Source of the DNA: Lysobacterales bacterium
Lineage (GTDB): Bacteria > Pseudomonadota > Gammaproteobacteria > Xanthomonadales > Marinicellaceae
Assembly: GCA_026990095.1 (NCBI GenBank)
Contig: JALSIL010000524.1
Location: 1-10,203, forward strand
Direction: 5' to 3'
Length of the DNA: 10,203 bases
In this document: piece after piece, positions 1 to 7,191 of the stretch
Layout: every line of letters begins with the position of its first letter
How positions within the stretch are numbered: the stretch's first letter is position 1
Made by a program: the position numbers and the translations under genes
Notes under the pieces: generated by a model
Told to the model about the DNA's origin: nothing
The model's input: only the letters and a program-made list of their open reading frames with translations
The model's database searches: none

Positions 1-444
1 TAAGTTTGCCATCTGCTCAAAACTTTCGATAAATTCTGGGCGGCAATCAGGATAACCCGAATAATCCACCGCATTGACTCCAATAAACATATCATTGGCA
101 CCAATGGATTCCGCATAACCCAAGGCTATACTTAAAAAAATGGTGTTGCGGGCTGGAACATAGGTGATTGGTATGTCATTCTCTTCAATTTCATTGTGTT
201 CTGGCACATCTATGTCTGCCGTGAGTGCCGATCCACCTATGGCTCGCAAGTCAATTTTGATGACTTTATGTGCTTTGGCATCAAAGTGGGTTGAGACACG
301 CTGGGCTGCCATGAGCTCAGACTTGTGCCGCTGACCGTAGTCCACTGCCATGGTGTAACATTCATAACCTTCTGCCTTGGCTACAGCCAAGCATGTTGTT
401 GAATCAAGTCCTCCAGAAAGGAGCACTATGCATTTTTTTTTCAT
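1..444 (-). CDS. queC: 7-cyano-7-deazaguanine (preQ0) synthase QueC, N-terminal part, cut by window edge
   Basis: QueC is a cytosolic enzyme that turns 7-carboxy-7-deazaguanine plus ammonia and ATP into preQ0, an intermediate of tRNA queuosine. The open frame runs from ATG at 444-442 to the left edge, giving 148 residues of a family that is usually about 220-230. Near the N-terminus is the PP-loop ATP-binding motif SGGLDS (residues 10-15), followed by AVDYGQRH and later YVPARN, all typical of QueC. The C-terminal zinc-binding cysteines would lie outside the window. It follows queE by 19 bases in the same direction, so the two are probably co-transcribed and act in consecutive steps. The ribosome binding site is weak (a purine stretch AAGAATAAG just upstream). 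The visible frame is intact. Confidence 0.95.
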   Translation of the reverse strand, partial: MKKKCIVLLSGGLDSTTCLAVAKAEGYECYTMAVDYGQRHKSELMAAQRVSTHFDAKAHKVIKIDLRAIGGSALTADIDVPEHNEIEENDIPITYVPARNTIFLSIALGYAESIGANDMFIGVNAVDYSGYPDCRPEFIESFEQMANL

Positions 445-463
445 TGCTTATTCTTGTGTGTTT

Positions 464-1111
464 TTATTTGCCTTTGGCGTCGTGCCAAAGTATTTTATGT
501 AATTGTAATTGAAAACGAACTAACATTTTATCATCTAATATCCACTGGGCTAAATCTGCGGGGTTAATTTCTCCTGCCACAGGCGATAAAAGCACTTCGC
601 ATTTATCTATCAGGTTGTAACGCTTGATAATTGTTTGAGTCCAGTGGTAATCTTTGCGGTCTTTGATAACAAATTTTATTTGGTCTTTAGAGTCAATATA
701 ATTAATATTTTCATATAGATTTTTGGATTCTTCTCCTGAACCTGGTGCTTTTAAATCCATAATTATTGTCACCTTATCATTAACATTTGCCAGGGATAAT
801 GCTCCCGATGTTTCCAGTGATACATTAAAGCCATTATCTGCGAGCTTATCTAGTAAATTTATGCAGCGTTTTTGTGATAGCGGCTCGCCACCAGTAACAC
901 AAACATAAGGTGTTCCATAGGACTTTATTTTTTCTATAATGGCATCTATTTCAATCCATTGACCGCCTGAAAATGCATATTCCGTATCGCACCACGTGCA
1001 TCGCAATGGACAACCCGTTAGGCGCACAAAAACCGTTGGTAAACCAACATAGGTGGACTCGCCTTGTAAAGAATAAAATATTTCAGATATTTTGAGTTGG
1101 TTTTTTTCCAT
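464..1111 (-). CDS. queE: 7-carboxy-7-deazaguanine synthase QueE (radical SAM)
   Basis: QueE is a radical-SAM enzyme that rearranges 6-carboxytetrahydropterin to 7-carboxy-7-deazaguanine, the step before QueC. The 215-residue protein has the substrate-side motif YSLQGES (13-19), the iron-sulfur motif C34-x3-C38-x2-C41, and TGGEP at 73-77, which helps bind S-adenosylmethionine. Length and motif order fit QueE rather than NrdG or PflA activases, whose neighbours would be different. The start ATG at 1111-1109 lies only 6 bases after the cpoB stop and has no clear Shine-Dalgarno sequence, so translation is probably coupled to cpoB. The gene sits between cpoB and queC, an arrangement I recall from Pseudomonas and other gammaproteobacteria (oprL-ybgF-queE-queC). 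Confidence 0.96.
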   Translation of the reverse strand: MEKNQLKISEIFYSLQGESTYVGLPTVFVRLTGCPLRCTWCDTEYAFSGGQWIEIDAIIEKIKSYGTPYVCVTGGEPLSQKRCINLLDKLADNGFNVSLETSGALSLANVNDKVTIIMDLKAPGSGEESKNLYENINYIDSKDQIKFVIKDRKDYHWTQTIIKRYNLIDKCEVLLSPVAGEINPADLAQWILDDKMLVRFQLQLHKILWHDAKGK

Positions 1112-1117
1112 TTTGTT

Positions 1118-1939
1118 CTAATGATCACGTCGCATTTGACGTAAACGATTCTGCGCCAATCGAGCTATGCTTGAATTGGGATAAGAATTTACCACTTTAT
1201 TTAGGTGTTTTTCTGCTTGCATTAAATCATCCATTTCATAATAACAGTAGCCAATTTTTAGGCTTGCATCTGCAGATTTTTTACTTTGTGGAAATTTATC
1301 TATCAAAGCTTGAAAAGCTGCCAAAGCCTGCGGATATTGGCGTTTGACGTAATAGGATTCGCCCAACCAATAATAGGCATTGGCTGTGAGTTCATTTTCT
1401 GAGTGTCTTTGAATAAATCCTTCAAAAGCACGGGCAGATTCAAGAAAACGACCTGCGCGTAAATGAGCAAAAGCAATGTCGTAATCCTCTTGGTAAGTGG
1501 AAAGTTTTGGTTCAGTTGCAACCGTATCTGTTGTTGCTGTGCTGTTATTGTAGTTTTCATCCACTTCTACCGTTAAGGGTGTTGTGTCTGAAGTTTGAAA
1601 ATCCTCTTGTGATTGTCCTTGGGTGTTAGTGGTGTTAGTGCTAGGGGCTAATTCCAACTCTGCTAAACGCGAATCTATGTCAACATACAAGAGTTTTTGC
1701 TTGTCCTTAAGTGCCTGAATTTGATGATTTTGTTCTTCAATGATGCCACGCAATTCTGCCATTTGTTGTTGTAATTCTTGGTTTTGCACAACAATATCAG
1801 CCGAGTTAAAGCGATTACTGCTTTGCTCTGCGACTATTTTTTCAAGTTTTGCCAACCTGTCTTGTAATGAGATTTTCTTAGCTTGTACGGAAAAATTAAA
1901 AAGACTTAAGAAAATCGTTGCTGTGATAAATTTGTTCAT
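1118..1939 (-). CDS. cpoB: Tol-Pal accessory periplasmic protein CpoB (YbgF)
   Basis: CpoB is a periplasmic protein that links the Tol-Pal machine to septal peptidoglycan synthesis (PBP1B/LpoB in E. coli). The 273-residue product begins with a Sec signal peptide ending near VQA (residue 20). Then come a coiled-coil stretch rich in Gln, Glu and Leu (about 23-95) that serves for trimerisation in the family, a Thr/Ser/Asn-rich linker (about 96-148), and three TPR-like repeats (about 150-270, with repeated AYYWLGESYY- and PQSKKSADASLKIGYCYY-type helices). This architecture is diagnostic. The start codon has only a weak ribosome binding site. A terminator lies between pal and this gene, so cpoB probably has its own promoter and heads the cpoB-queE-queC transcript. 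I could not find a convincing promoter in the 85 bases upstream. Confidence 0.93.
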   Translation of the reverse strand: MNKFITATIFLSLFNFSVQAKKISLQDRLAKLEKIVAEQSSNRFNSADIVVQNQELQQQMAELRGIIEEQNHQIQALKDKQKLLYVDIDSRLAELELAPSTNTTNTQGQSQEDFQTSDTTPLTVEVDENYNNSTATTDTVATEPKLSTYQEDYDIAFAHLRAGRFLESARAFEGFIQRHSENELTANAYYWLGESYYVKRQYPQALAAFQALIDKFPQSKKSADASLKIGYCYYEMDDLMQAEKHLNKVVNSYPNSSIARLAQNRLRQMRRDH

Positions 1940-2024
1940 ATTATTTCATTAATTAATTTAAAAAACCCTTTGCGTAACTCGTGAAACGCATTAAAAAATT
2001 GCAAAAGTCTCTAATGTTGCTATG

Positions 2025-2053
2025 AAAAAACCCGACATAATGTCGGGTTTTTT
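2025..2053 (-). terminator. Rho-independent terminator after pal (symmetrical, may work both ways)
   Basis: A perfect 7-base-pair stem, CCCGACA / TGTCGGG (2031-2037 and 2041-2047), has a 3-base loop and is flanked by six A on the left and six T on the right. Read on the minus strand it lies 38 bases beyond the pal stop and gives a GC-rich hairpin followed by a run of U. It should therefore end the pal transcript before cpoB. The symmetry means it could also stop plus-strand transcription. Confidence 0.88.
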
Positions 2054-2090
2054 GTCCATTTTTAGACATTTTTCAACTTAAAAAGTTCGA

Positions 2091-2654
2091 TTATTTTGCC
2101 GTATAGACAATACGAACCCTTCTGTTTTGTGACCAACAAGACTCGTTATTACACAAAGCCACTGGCTTTTCTTCACCAAAACTAACCACTGAGATTTGCC
2201 CAGCCGATGCACCTTGTGCACGCAGTAAATTTGCCACTGAATTGGCACGTTTTTCGCCTAACGCTAAATTATATTCTGGAGTGCCTCGTTCATCAGCATG
2301 CCCTTCAAGCACCATTTTTGATGATGGATTTTGGCTTAAATAACGTGCATGAATGGCAATAATATCGCGGTATTTCGCTGTTACAGTCGCTTGATCATAA
2401 GCAAATAAAATTACCCGTTGTGACAAAAGGCTATCAGAATTGTTTAAATCCTCTGCATTACAACAGATGTCATAGTATGTTTTACCATCGTCTAATGTAA
2501 ATGATTTTAATGGATTGGTTTGTGCACCTTTATCGACCACCTCTGGTTTATCATTTGTGGTGGTTGTGACTTTCGGCTTTTTATCTTTTGGCTTACAGGC
2601 AACCATTAAAGACGCAATTAATACCAAAATGGCTATTTTATTAATTATTTTCAT
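2091..2654 (-). CDS. pal: Peptidoglycan-associated lipoprotein Pal
   Basis: Pal is an outer-membrane lipoprotein that binds peptidoglycan and, with TolB and TolQRA, supports envelope constriction during division. The 187-residue precursor has a lipoprotein signal peptide with lipobox LMVAC (lipidated Cys20; Lys at +2 fits outer-membrane sorting). A Thr/Lys-rich tether follows, then an OmpA-like domain from about 78 to 184. That domain carries EGHADERGTPEYN (117-129) and the LALGEKRANSV helix, with Asp121 and Arg136 in the positions that bind diaminopimelate in the OmpA family. AGGAG (complement of 2665-2669) lies 10 bases before the ATG. Unusual points are Cys64-Cys65 and a Cys168/Cys173 pair in the mature protein. 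Upstream is not tolB but the terminator of another operon, so pal appears to be transcribed alone. Confidence 0.96.
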   Translation of the reverse strand: MKIINKIAILVLIASLMVACKPKDKKPKVTTTTNDKPEVVDKGAQTNPLKSFTLDDGKTYYDICCNAEDLNNSDSLLSQRVILFAYDQATVTAKYRDIIAIHARYLSQNPSSKMVLEGHADERGTPEYNLALGEKRANSVANLLRAQGASAGQISVVSFGEEKPVALCNNESCWSQNRRVRIVYTAK

Positions 2655-2708
2655 TATTGTGTTTCTCCTAAGAGTTTATTAGTTATTACAGGGGCAAATT
2701 TTTTCCAT

Positions 2709-2737
2709 AGTTTACCTCATAACAACGGCTATGAAAA
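2709..2737 (-). promoter_or_regulatory. Candidate sigma-70 promoter for pal
   Basis: On the minus strand TTTTCA (complement of 2732-2737) and TAAACT (complement of 2709-2714) are separated by exactly 17 bases. Each matches the sigma-70 consensus at 4 of 6 positions. Transcription would start around 2702, about 48 bases before the pal ATG. A promoter is expected somewhere here because a terminator lies just upstream at 2783-2806, but the match itself is weak. Confidence 0.3.
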
Positions 2738-2782
2738 TGCTTAAGTCGCTATATTGTTAATAATTGTGACATCGGTTAAGAA

Positions 2783-2806
2783 AAAGCCTGAAATCAATCA
2801 GGCTTT
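2783..2806 (-). terminator. Rho-independent terminator of the qmcA-nfeD-lipoprotein operon
   Basis: A perfect 9-base-pair inverted repeat AAAGCCTGA / TCAGGCTTT (2783-2791 and 2798-2806) encloses a 6-base loop. On the minus strand it is followed by a run of five T (complement of 2781-2785, overlapping the stem base). It lies about 54 bases past the stop of the large lipoprotein gene and before pal, so it separates the two transcription units. Confidence 0.8.
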
Positions 2807-2816
2807 ATAAGAAATC

Positions 2817-2843
2817 ACCCAAATCTTGACATGTGGTTTGGGT
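2817..2843 (-). repeat. Small inverted repeat just past the lipoprotein gene
   Basis: ACCCAAA (2817-2823) and its perfect complement TTTGGGT (2837-2843) are separated by 13 bases. The structure lies between the stop codon of the lipoprotein gene (2860) and the terminator (2783-2806). It has no T-run of its own, so it is not a second intrinsic terminator. It could form a 3'-end stem in the mRNA, or it could be chance. Confidence 0.35.
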
Positions 2844-2859
2844 TATAATCTTACTGATT

Positions 2860-4632
2860 TTAATAATCAATGCCTACTTTTATTTCAAAGCCTTGATTAG
2901 TAAAGTCAACGGTGCCCTTCTCTGTTTTCCACCAAAGCATATCGGACATAAACATTTGTTGTGCCCCGAATTGTTTTTTTACATCCTCTGGTAGTTTTGA
3001 TTCCGCAGAAGCTATGCTTTCAAAGATTTTCTTGTATAACTCTGAGCTAATACTAAAATCGAATAGGGCAGAAGTTGACTCACCAGAAACAACATCCGCC
3101 AATTCCACATCCGTATTTTCACCCAATGACAAACCAATGGTTTCCTCACCCATTGCCAAGAAAACATAATCTAAGTTAATCGGCATCATTGTGCCTTTAA
3201 CAGGAATTAGGTCAGATATATTTACAGCTTTTCCACCCGAGGTAAGACCTAATTTTTGTAAGTCAGGTTTCATCATTTCTGCCATACCTTTTAACGCTTC
3301 AGGGTTATCTACAGCCAGCAAGACTTTTGCTTTTAATGTTTTAATCATTTGAGCAGGCTCGGTTTTTGTCATATCCAAATCCAATTCATCAATTACCACG
3401 TTGAAGCCTTTAAAATTACTTACAAAAGGAGGTAATGGTTGTTCCAACTGTGCTTTAAACATAGCTGCTTTTGCATTCATTCCAGTGAAGAACTCACATT
3501 TATAAGGCGTTGTTTCGATGTTTGTTGCAAACTCTTGTGCCAATGCCTTAGCTGCAACTATGTCAAAACTAAAGCCATAAGAAAAGGCAGCATCTTTTGC
3601 ATTCGGAATACGACCGCTGATTGTTGACAGTTTTGAGCCTAAGTCACTAGGCATTTCAATTATCATATGGCTATCCATTTGATGCTCATCAAGAAGCGTA
3701 CTGCCACTTACAAAGCGTGGGAACTTGTCAAACATAGCCAACACTTCCACCTTGCAATCCTCAGACATCATGTTATCTTGTATTTTTAACACATCAAGCA
3801 TGGGCGTTTGGTGTTGAGCTGGATTAACCACATAATCAGCCAATTCTCTAAAATTTACCCACATTAAACTATTACCCAAATAATTGTACTTGGCAATAGT
3901 ATCATTAAATTGGTTGGCTTGTTTTATATTTTGTGCCGGTTTTTCAAAGCCTAATAGTTTAGGCATTAAAGCATCCACTTGTCTTGTAGGGGCTAAACTG
4001 GCAACAACCGTATCGCCTTTTAGAGAAATCAGTGCTTGCATTTCTTTATCGCCAAGCTGGTAAACCGTTGTGTCTTTAACGTCTTTTTTTATCACTTGAC
4101 CAGGCTTGTCTTCATTTATTTTTGTCATCATTTCATCGAGGATTTCATCCATTGAATGACTTGATGCCAAATTTACTCGCATCACGGGGAATAAATCAAC
4201 TAAGTACAAGGCAAGCTCTGTTTCACCCATTTTCAATCCCAACTTCTTGATGCCTTCTTCGTTAAACCATTTTTCGGCAAATTCATCAACACTAGCGGTG
4301 TCAGCCTCTGGATTGGCTCTTTTAGTGTAACCTTTGTAGGCGTCTAAATAAGTGGTTTTCAACATTTTACCTATACTGCTGTAGAGATTATCCATCTTTT
4401 CTTGGAAGTTTTGCGGTATTGGGTGCTTAGAATCATTAACAAAGACTGCCAAAATAGGAGTTTCAGCAGGTATATAACTCATAATATCAGACTGCTGAGT
4501 TGCCGTTTTATTAATAACGGAAGGGGCTGATGTAACCGTATTGTTTACTGTTTTATCGGCATCATCTGAGCACGAGACTAAGGTCAATGACAAACTTAAT
4601 GCCAATGCAGTAATTAATTTTGTATTTTTCAT
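2860..4632 (-). CDS. Large outer-membrane-type lipoprotein, unknown function
   Basis: I do not recognise a named family with confidence. The 590-residue product starts with a lipoprotein signal peptide and lipobox LVSC (lipidated Cys21, Ser at +2, which suggests the outer membrane). A polar linker leads into a sequence beginning SYIPAETPILAVFVND (about 52-67). That opening resembles the 'PADTP' start of large uncharacterised proteobacterial lipoproteins and, loosely, DUF3352-type proteins; this is from memory and weak. The remainder is soluble, with no membrane segment, and contains two further cysteines (in SEDCKVE and PYKCEFF) that could pair in the periplasm. It follows nfeD by 19 bases and ends at a terminator, so it is the last gene of the qmcA-nfeD operon and may act with those membrane proteins. 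A purine-rich AAAGAGAAAA precedes the ATG. Confidence 0.85.
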   Translation of the reverse strand: MKNTKLITALALSLSLTLVSCSDDADKTVNNTVTSAPSVINKTATQQSDIMSYIPAETPILAVFVNDSKHPIPQNFQEKMDNLYSSIGKMLKTTYLDAYKGYTKRANPEADTASVDEFAEKWFNEEGIKKLGLKMGETELALYLVDLFPVMRVNLASSHSMDEILDEMMTKINEDKPGQVIKKDVKDTTVYQLGDKEMQALISLKGDTVVASLAPTRQVDALMPKLLGFEKPAQNIKQANQFNDTIAKYNYLGNSLMWVNFRELADYVVNPAQHQTPMLDVLKIQDNMMSEDCKVEVLAMFDKFPRFVSGSTLLDEHQMDSHMIIEMPSDLGSKLSTISGRIPNAKDAAFSYGFSFDIVAAKALAQEFATNIETTPYKCEFFTGMNAKAAMFKAQLEQPLPPFVSNFKGFNVVIDELDLDMTKTEPAQMIKTLKAKVLLAVDNPEALKGMAEMMKPDLQKLGLTSGGKAVNISDLIPVKGTMMPINLDYVFLAMGEETIGLSLGENTDVELADVVSGESTSALFDFSISSELYKKIFESIASAESKLPEDVKKQFGAQQMFMSDMLWWKTEKGTVDFTNQGFEIKVGIDY

Positions 4633-4651
4633 GTTTTTCTCTTTTAAATAA

Positions 4652-5098
4652 TTAAACTTTTTCTACTTTTAAGATAGTGCTTTTAATACCAACAACCTTA
4701 ATTTTTGTACCAACGGGCAAGTCCTCTTCACCTTCAACTTTCCATGTAGTATCATTGACATTGATTTTACCAACTCCATTAACAATGGCACGAGACAAAT
4801 TGAATGTTTTGCCAATATGTTGATGTCCTCTTTTATTAAGGTTAGGTATTGGATCTATATCTGGGTTATTCTTCTTAAAAAAATGCCACGCAATTATCGC
4901 TGCAATAGATAACAAGAAAAACACCACTATTTGCACTTGCCAACTAATGCCAAATGCCCACTGAATCAATGCTGTTACTGCTGCCGCAAATCCAACCCAT
5001 AAAAGAAAAAAAGAACCACCAACCATCATTTCAATAACAATCAAAATAACTGTTGCTGTCAACCAGTGCCAGGGGGTTAATACTGCAAACCATTCCAT
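4652..5098 (-). CDS. NfeD-family inner-membrane protein (QmcA partner, YbbK/YbbJ type)
   Basis: NfeD-like proteins are small membrane proteins almost always encoded beside an SPFH protein; they are thought to form a membrane assembly with it. The 148-residue product has about three hydrophobic segments in its first half (about 10-27, 28-49 and 53-74), then a basic linker. A C-terminal beta-rich domain (about 88-148, with VNGVGKINVNDTTWKV and LPVGTKIKVVGI) matches the soluble OB-fold of the short NfeD class. There is no ClpP-like protease domain, so this is the short form, as in E. coli YbbJ. The start is well supported: the TAG stop of qmcA is part of the ribosome binding site TAGGAGAG just before the ATG, so translation of the two is probably coupled. 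Confidence 0.92.
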   Translation of the reverse strand: MEWFAVLTPWHWLTATVILIVIEMMVGGSFFLLWVGFAAAVTALIQWAFGISWQVQIVVFFLLSIAAIIAWHFFKKNNPDIDPIPNLNKRGHQHIGKTFNLSRAIVNGVGKINVNDTTWKVEGEEDLPVGTKIKVVGIKSTILKVEKV

Positions 5099-5107
5099 AT
5101 ATCTCTC

Positions 5108-6040
5108 CTAAGACTCCTGCTTGTCTTTTAATGCTTCTTTAGCAATTTCTGTCATGCCCGCAAGTGAACCAATAATGCCTGTTGCCTCCATTGGCAATAT
5201 CATTGTTTTGGTATTGGGAGAATCTGCAAATTTGCCAAAGGCATCAAGGTATTTTGTTGCAACAAAATAATTTATGGCTTGCACACCGCCACCTTCGATG
5301 GCTTTAGATACCATATGCGTTGCTTTTGCTTCAGCTTCAGCTGACCTTTCTCTTGCTTCTGCATCTCTAAAAGCGGCTTCTTTATTGCCTTCTGCATCAA
5401 GAACAACGGCTTGTTTCATTCCTTCTGCTTGCAAAATTGCCGCCTGACGCTTGCCTTCTGCTTCCAAAATATCGGCACGCTTTTCACGTTCTGCCTTCAT
5501 TTGTCTTGCCATTGACTGAACCAAGTCATGCGGTGGTTTAATGTCTTTAATTTCAATCCTTGTGACCTTAATACCCCACGGTGAGGTGGCTTCATCCACC
5601 ACAGCCAACAAACGGTGGTTAATTTGATCGCGTTTAGATAAAGACTCATCCAAATCCAATCCACCCAAAACAGTACGAATATTTGTCATGGTTAAATTTA
5701 AAACCGCGTATTCCAAATTATTCACTTCATAAGCTGCTTGTGGTGCATTAAGCACTTGGTAAAACACCACGCCATCAACCGTGACCACTGCGTTATCTTT
5801 AGTAATCACTTCCTGCGACGGCACATTAAGCACCTGTTCCATCATGTTTATTTTACGGCCAACGGCATCAAACCAAGGCACTTTTAAACCCAAACCTGGA
5901 CTAAAGGTTTTTCTGTATTTACCAAATCGTTCTATTGTGTATTGGTATCCCTGCGGTACAATAGTAATAATTTTCATAACTGTTAAAAAGGCAAAAACCC
6001 CTAACACCAAGAAAAATATATTTGCTGGATTATCTAACAT
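5108..6040 (-). CDS. qmcA: SPFH/band 7 membrane protein QmcA
   Basis: QmcA belongs to the stomatin/prohibitin/flotillin (SPFH) family, whose members form large ring- or cage-like assemblies on the membrane and are linked to quality control by FtsH. The 310-residue protein has one N-terminal transmembrane segment (about 8-27). VPQGYQYTIERFGKY follows immediately, then the band 7 domain (about 28-180, including NVPSQEVITKDN and DIKPPHDLVQSM). An alanine/glutamate-rich coiled coil (about 183-245) has repeated AEG-x-AA blocks, and a C-terminal tail contains MILPMEATG. Length is close to E. coli QmcA (about 305). A strong ribosome binding site, TAGGAGGAAG, lies 7 bases before the ATG and supports this start. 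It is the first gene of a three-gene operon with the NfeD-like gene and the large lipoprotein. Confidence 0.94.
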   Translation of the reverse strand: MLDNPANIFFLVLGVFAFLTVMKIITIVPQGYQYTIERFGKYRKTFSPGLGLKVPWFDAVGRKINMMEQVLNVPSQEVITKDNAVVTVDGVVFYQVLNAPQAAYEVNNLEYAVLNLTMTNIRTVLGGLDLDESLSKRDQINHRLLAVVDEATSPWGIKVTRIEIKDIKPPHDLVQSMARQMKAEREKRADILEAEGKRQAAILQAEGMKQAVVLDAEGNKEAAFRDAEARERSAEAEAKATHMVSKAIEGGGVQAINYFVATKYLDAFGKFADSPNTKTMILPMEATGIIGSLAGMTEIAKEALKDKQES

Positions 6041-6069
6041 TTTACTTCCTCCTAATTATATTGCCTGCT

Positions 6070-6098
6070 ATTGTATCTAAATCAACACCATTAGTCAT
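6070..6098 (-). promoter_or_regulatory. Candidate sigma-70 promoter for the qmcA operon
   Basis: On the minus strand ATGACT (complement of 6093-6098, 4/6 to TTGACA) and TACAAT (complement of 6070-6075, 5/6 to TATAAT) are spaced exactly 17 bases. The start would fall near 6063, leaving about a 23-base leader that contains the strong qmcA ribosome binding site. A perfect TATAAT also occurs at 6055-6060 on the same strand, but it nearly touches the ribosome binding site and is less likely to be the -10. Confidence 0.45.
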
Positions 6099-6109
6099 GT
6101 GCCATTAGT
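6088..6109. repeat. Direct repeat CCATTAGT in the srkA-qmcA divergent promoter region
   Basis: CCATTAGT occurs at 6088-6095 and 6102-6109, with starts 14 bases apart. The first copy overlaps the candidate -35 box and spacer of the qmcA promoter. It could be a binding site for a regulator of one or both divergent genes, or a chance repeat in AT-rich DNA. Confidence 0.3.
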
Positions 6110-6162
6110 TATATTTTTATCTCTCCAATTAAACCCAATAAATAATTCAAAAAAAACGAACA

Positions 6163-7134
6163 ATGAATATAAACAACCCGCATCCATTTGAAAAACTCAC
6201 ACCTGAACTCATTATGGATGCCATTGAAGAACAGGGCTTTGAATGCGACGGGCGTGTATTTGCCTTAAACTCTTATGAAAATCGCGTTTATCAAATAGGT
6301 ATCGAAGGGCAACAAAAATCTGTCATTGCTAAATTTTATCGCCCCAATCGTTGGAGTTTAGAACAAATCCAAGAAGATCACGATTTTTGTTTCGAATTAG
6401 CCGAACATGAAATTCCTGTTATTACACCATTAAAAAACCAACAAGATAACAGTTTATTTCATCACCAAAACTTTAGCTTTTCGTTATTTCCGCAAGTCGG
6501 TGGACGCACACCAGAGTTAGATTACCAAGACAATCTGCAAATCATGGGAAGAATGTTGGCACGATTACACTTAATCGGTGAAAAAAAACTCTTTTCACAC
6601 AGACCAACGCTCGAGGTTAACACTTTTGGCAAAGAATCCATTGACTACATCAGTAATGAGTTTATTCCATTTGAGTACAAATCCCAGTATGACGCTGTTT
6701 GTCAACAACTCATGGATTTAATGCAGCCCAAATTAGAAGATGCTAAAAATATCCGCGTGCATGGCGATTTGCATATTGGTAACATTCTTATGCGCGATGA
6801 CATCCCTTTTTTGGTGGATTTTGACGACTCGCGTCTCGCCCCAGCGATACAAGACATATTCATGTTATTATCGGGTGAAAAAGACGAACAAATGGCTCAG
6901 TTGGCAAAAGTCAAAGCCGCTTACCAAGAATTTCGCGACTTCCCACACGCTGAAATCAACATGATAGAATCCCTAAGAACTCTGCGTATGTTACACCACT
7001 GTGCCTGGCTTGCTCGCCGATTTGACGATCCAGCATTTGCCATCGCCTTCCCATGGTTTGACGAAAACAGCTATTGGCTGCAACACATCAATGACCTAAG
7101 AAACCAAATTGATGCTTTAAAAAATGAGATATAA
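6163..7134 (+). CDS. srkA: Stress response kinase A (SrkA/YihE)
   Basis: SrkA is a cytosolic protein kinase of the aminoglycoside-phosphotransferase/choline-kinase fold. In E. coli it counters MazEF-driven death and helps survival under envelope stress. The 323-residue product aligns along its whole length with the family: LNSYENRVYQ (nucleotide-binding loop, about 36-45), AKFYRPNRW (about 80-88, with the conserved lysine), catalytic HGDLHIGNIL (H200 to L209, with Asp202 and Asn207), metal-binding VDFDDSR (Asp219, Asp221, Asp222), and AWLARRFDDPAF near the end. It is divergent from qmcA across a 122-base gap. There is no clear Shine-Dalgarno sequence before the ATG, only an A-rich stretch, and I found no convincing plus-strand promoter. 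It stands alone and is followed by a decayed element, then queG. Confidence 0.95.
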   Translation: MNINNPHPFEKLTPELIMDAIEEQGFECDGRVFALNSYENRVYQIGIEGQQKSVIAKFYRPNRWSLEQIQEDHDFCFELAEHEIPVITPLKNQQDNSLFHHQNFSFSLFPQVGGRTPELDYQDNLQIMGRMLARLHLIGEKKLFSHRPTLEVNTFGKESIDYISNEFIPFEYKSQYDAVCQQLMDLMQPKLEDAKNIRVHGDLHIGNILMRDDIPFLVDFDDSRLAPAIQDIFMLLSGEKDEQMAQLAKVKAAYQEFRDFPHAEINMIESLRTLRMLHHCAWLARRFDDPAFAIAFPWFDENSYWLQHINDLRNQIDALKNEI

Positions 7135-7138
7135 TGGA

Positions 7139-7161
7139 CTCGCACAGCGACACGGCGACAC
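7139..7161 (+). repeat. Left inverted-repeat arm of the srkA-queG element
   Basis: This 23-base arm begins 4 bases after the srkA stop codon and pairs imperfectly (17/23) with 7345-7367. Inside it GCGACAC occurs twice with a period of 8 (7147-7153 and 7155-7161). It is clearly more GC-rich than the AT-rich DNA around it. Confidence 0.6.
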
Positions 7162-7191
7162 AACAAAAGACAGATAACAAAATTTTTAATT

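Noticed and set aside
723..908. Open frame antisense to queE, and similar antisense or out-of-frame stretches inside cpoB, the lipoprotein gene, qmcA, srkA and queG
   Set aside because: Each lies fully within a well-supported gene, shows no recognisable family motif and has no sign of its own ribosome binding site.
2826..2849. Perfect TTGACA and TATAAT on the plus strand
   Set aside because: The spacer is only 12 bases, far from the 16-18 needed, and the direction would be antisense into the lipoprotein gene.
2860..4632. The large lipoprotein gene as tolB, because it precedes pal
   Set aside because: It has a lipobox, is much longer than TolB (about 430), shows no beta-propeller repeats or TolB motifs, and is separated from pal by a terminator.
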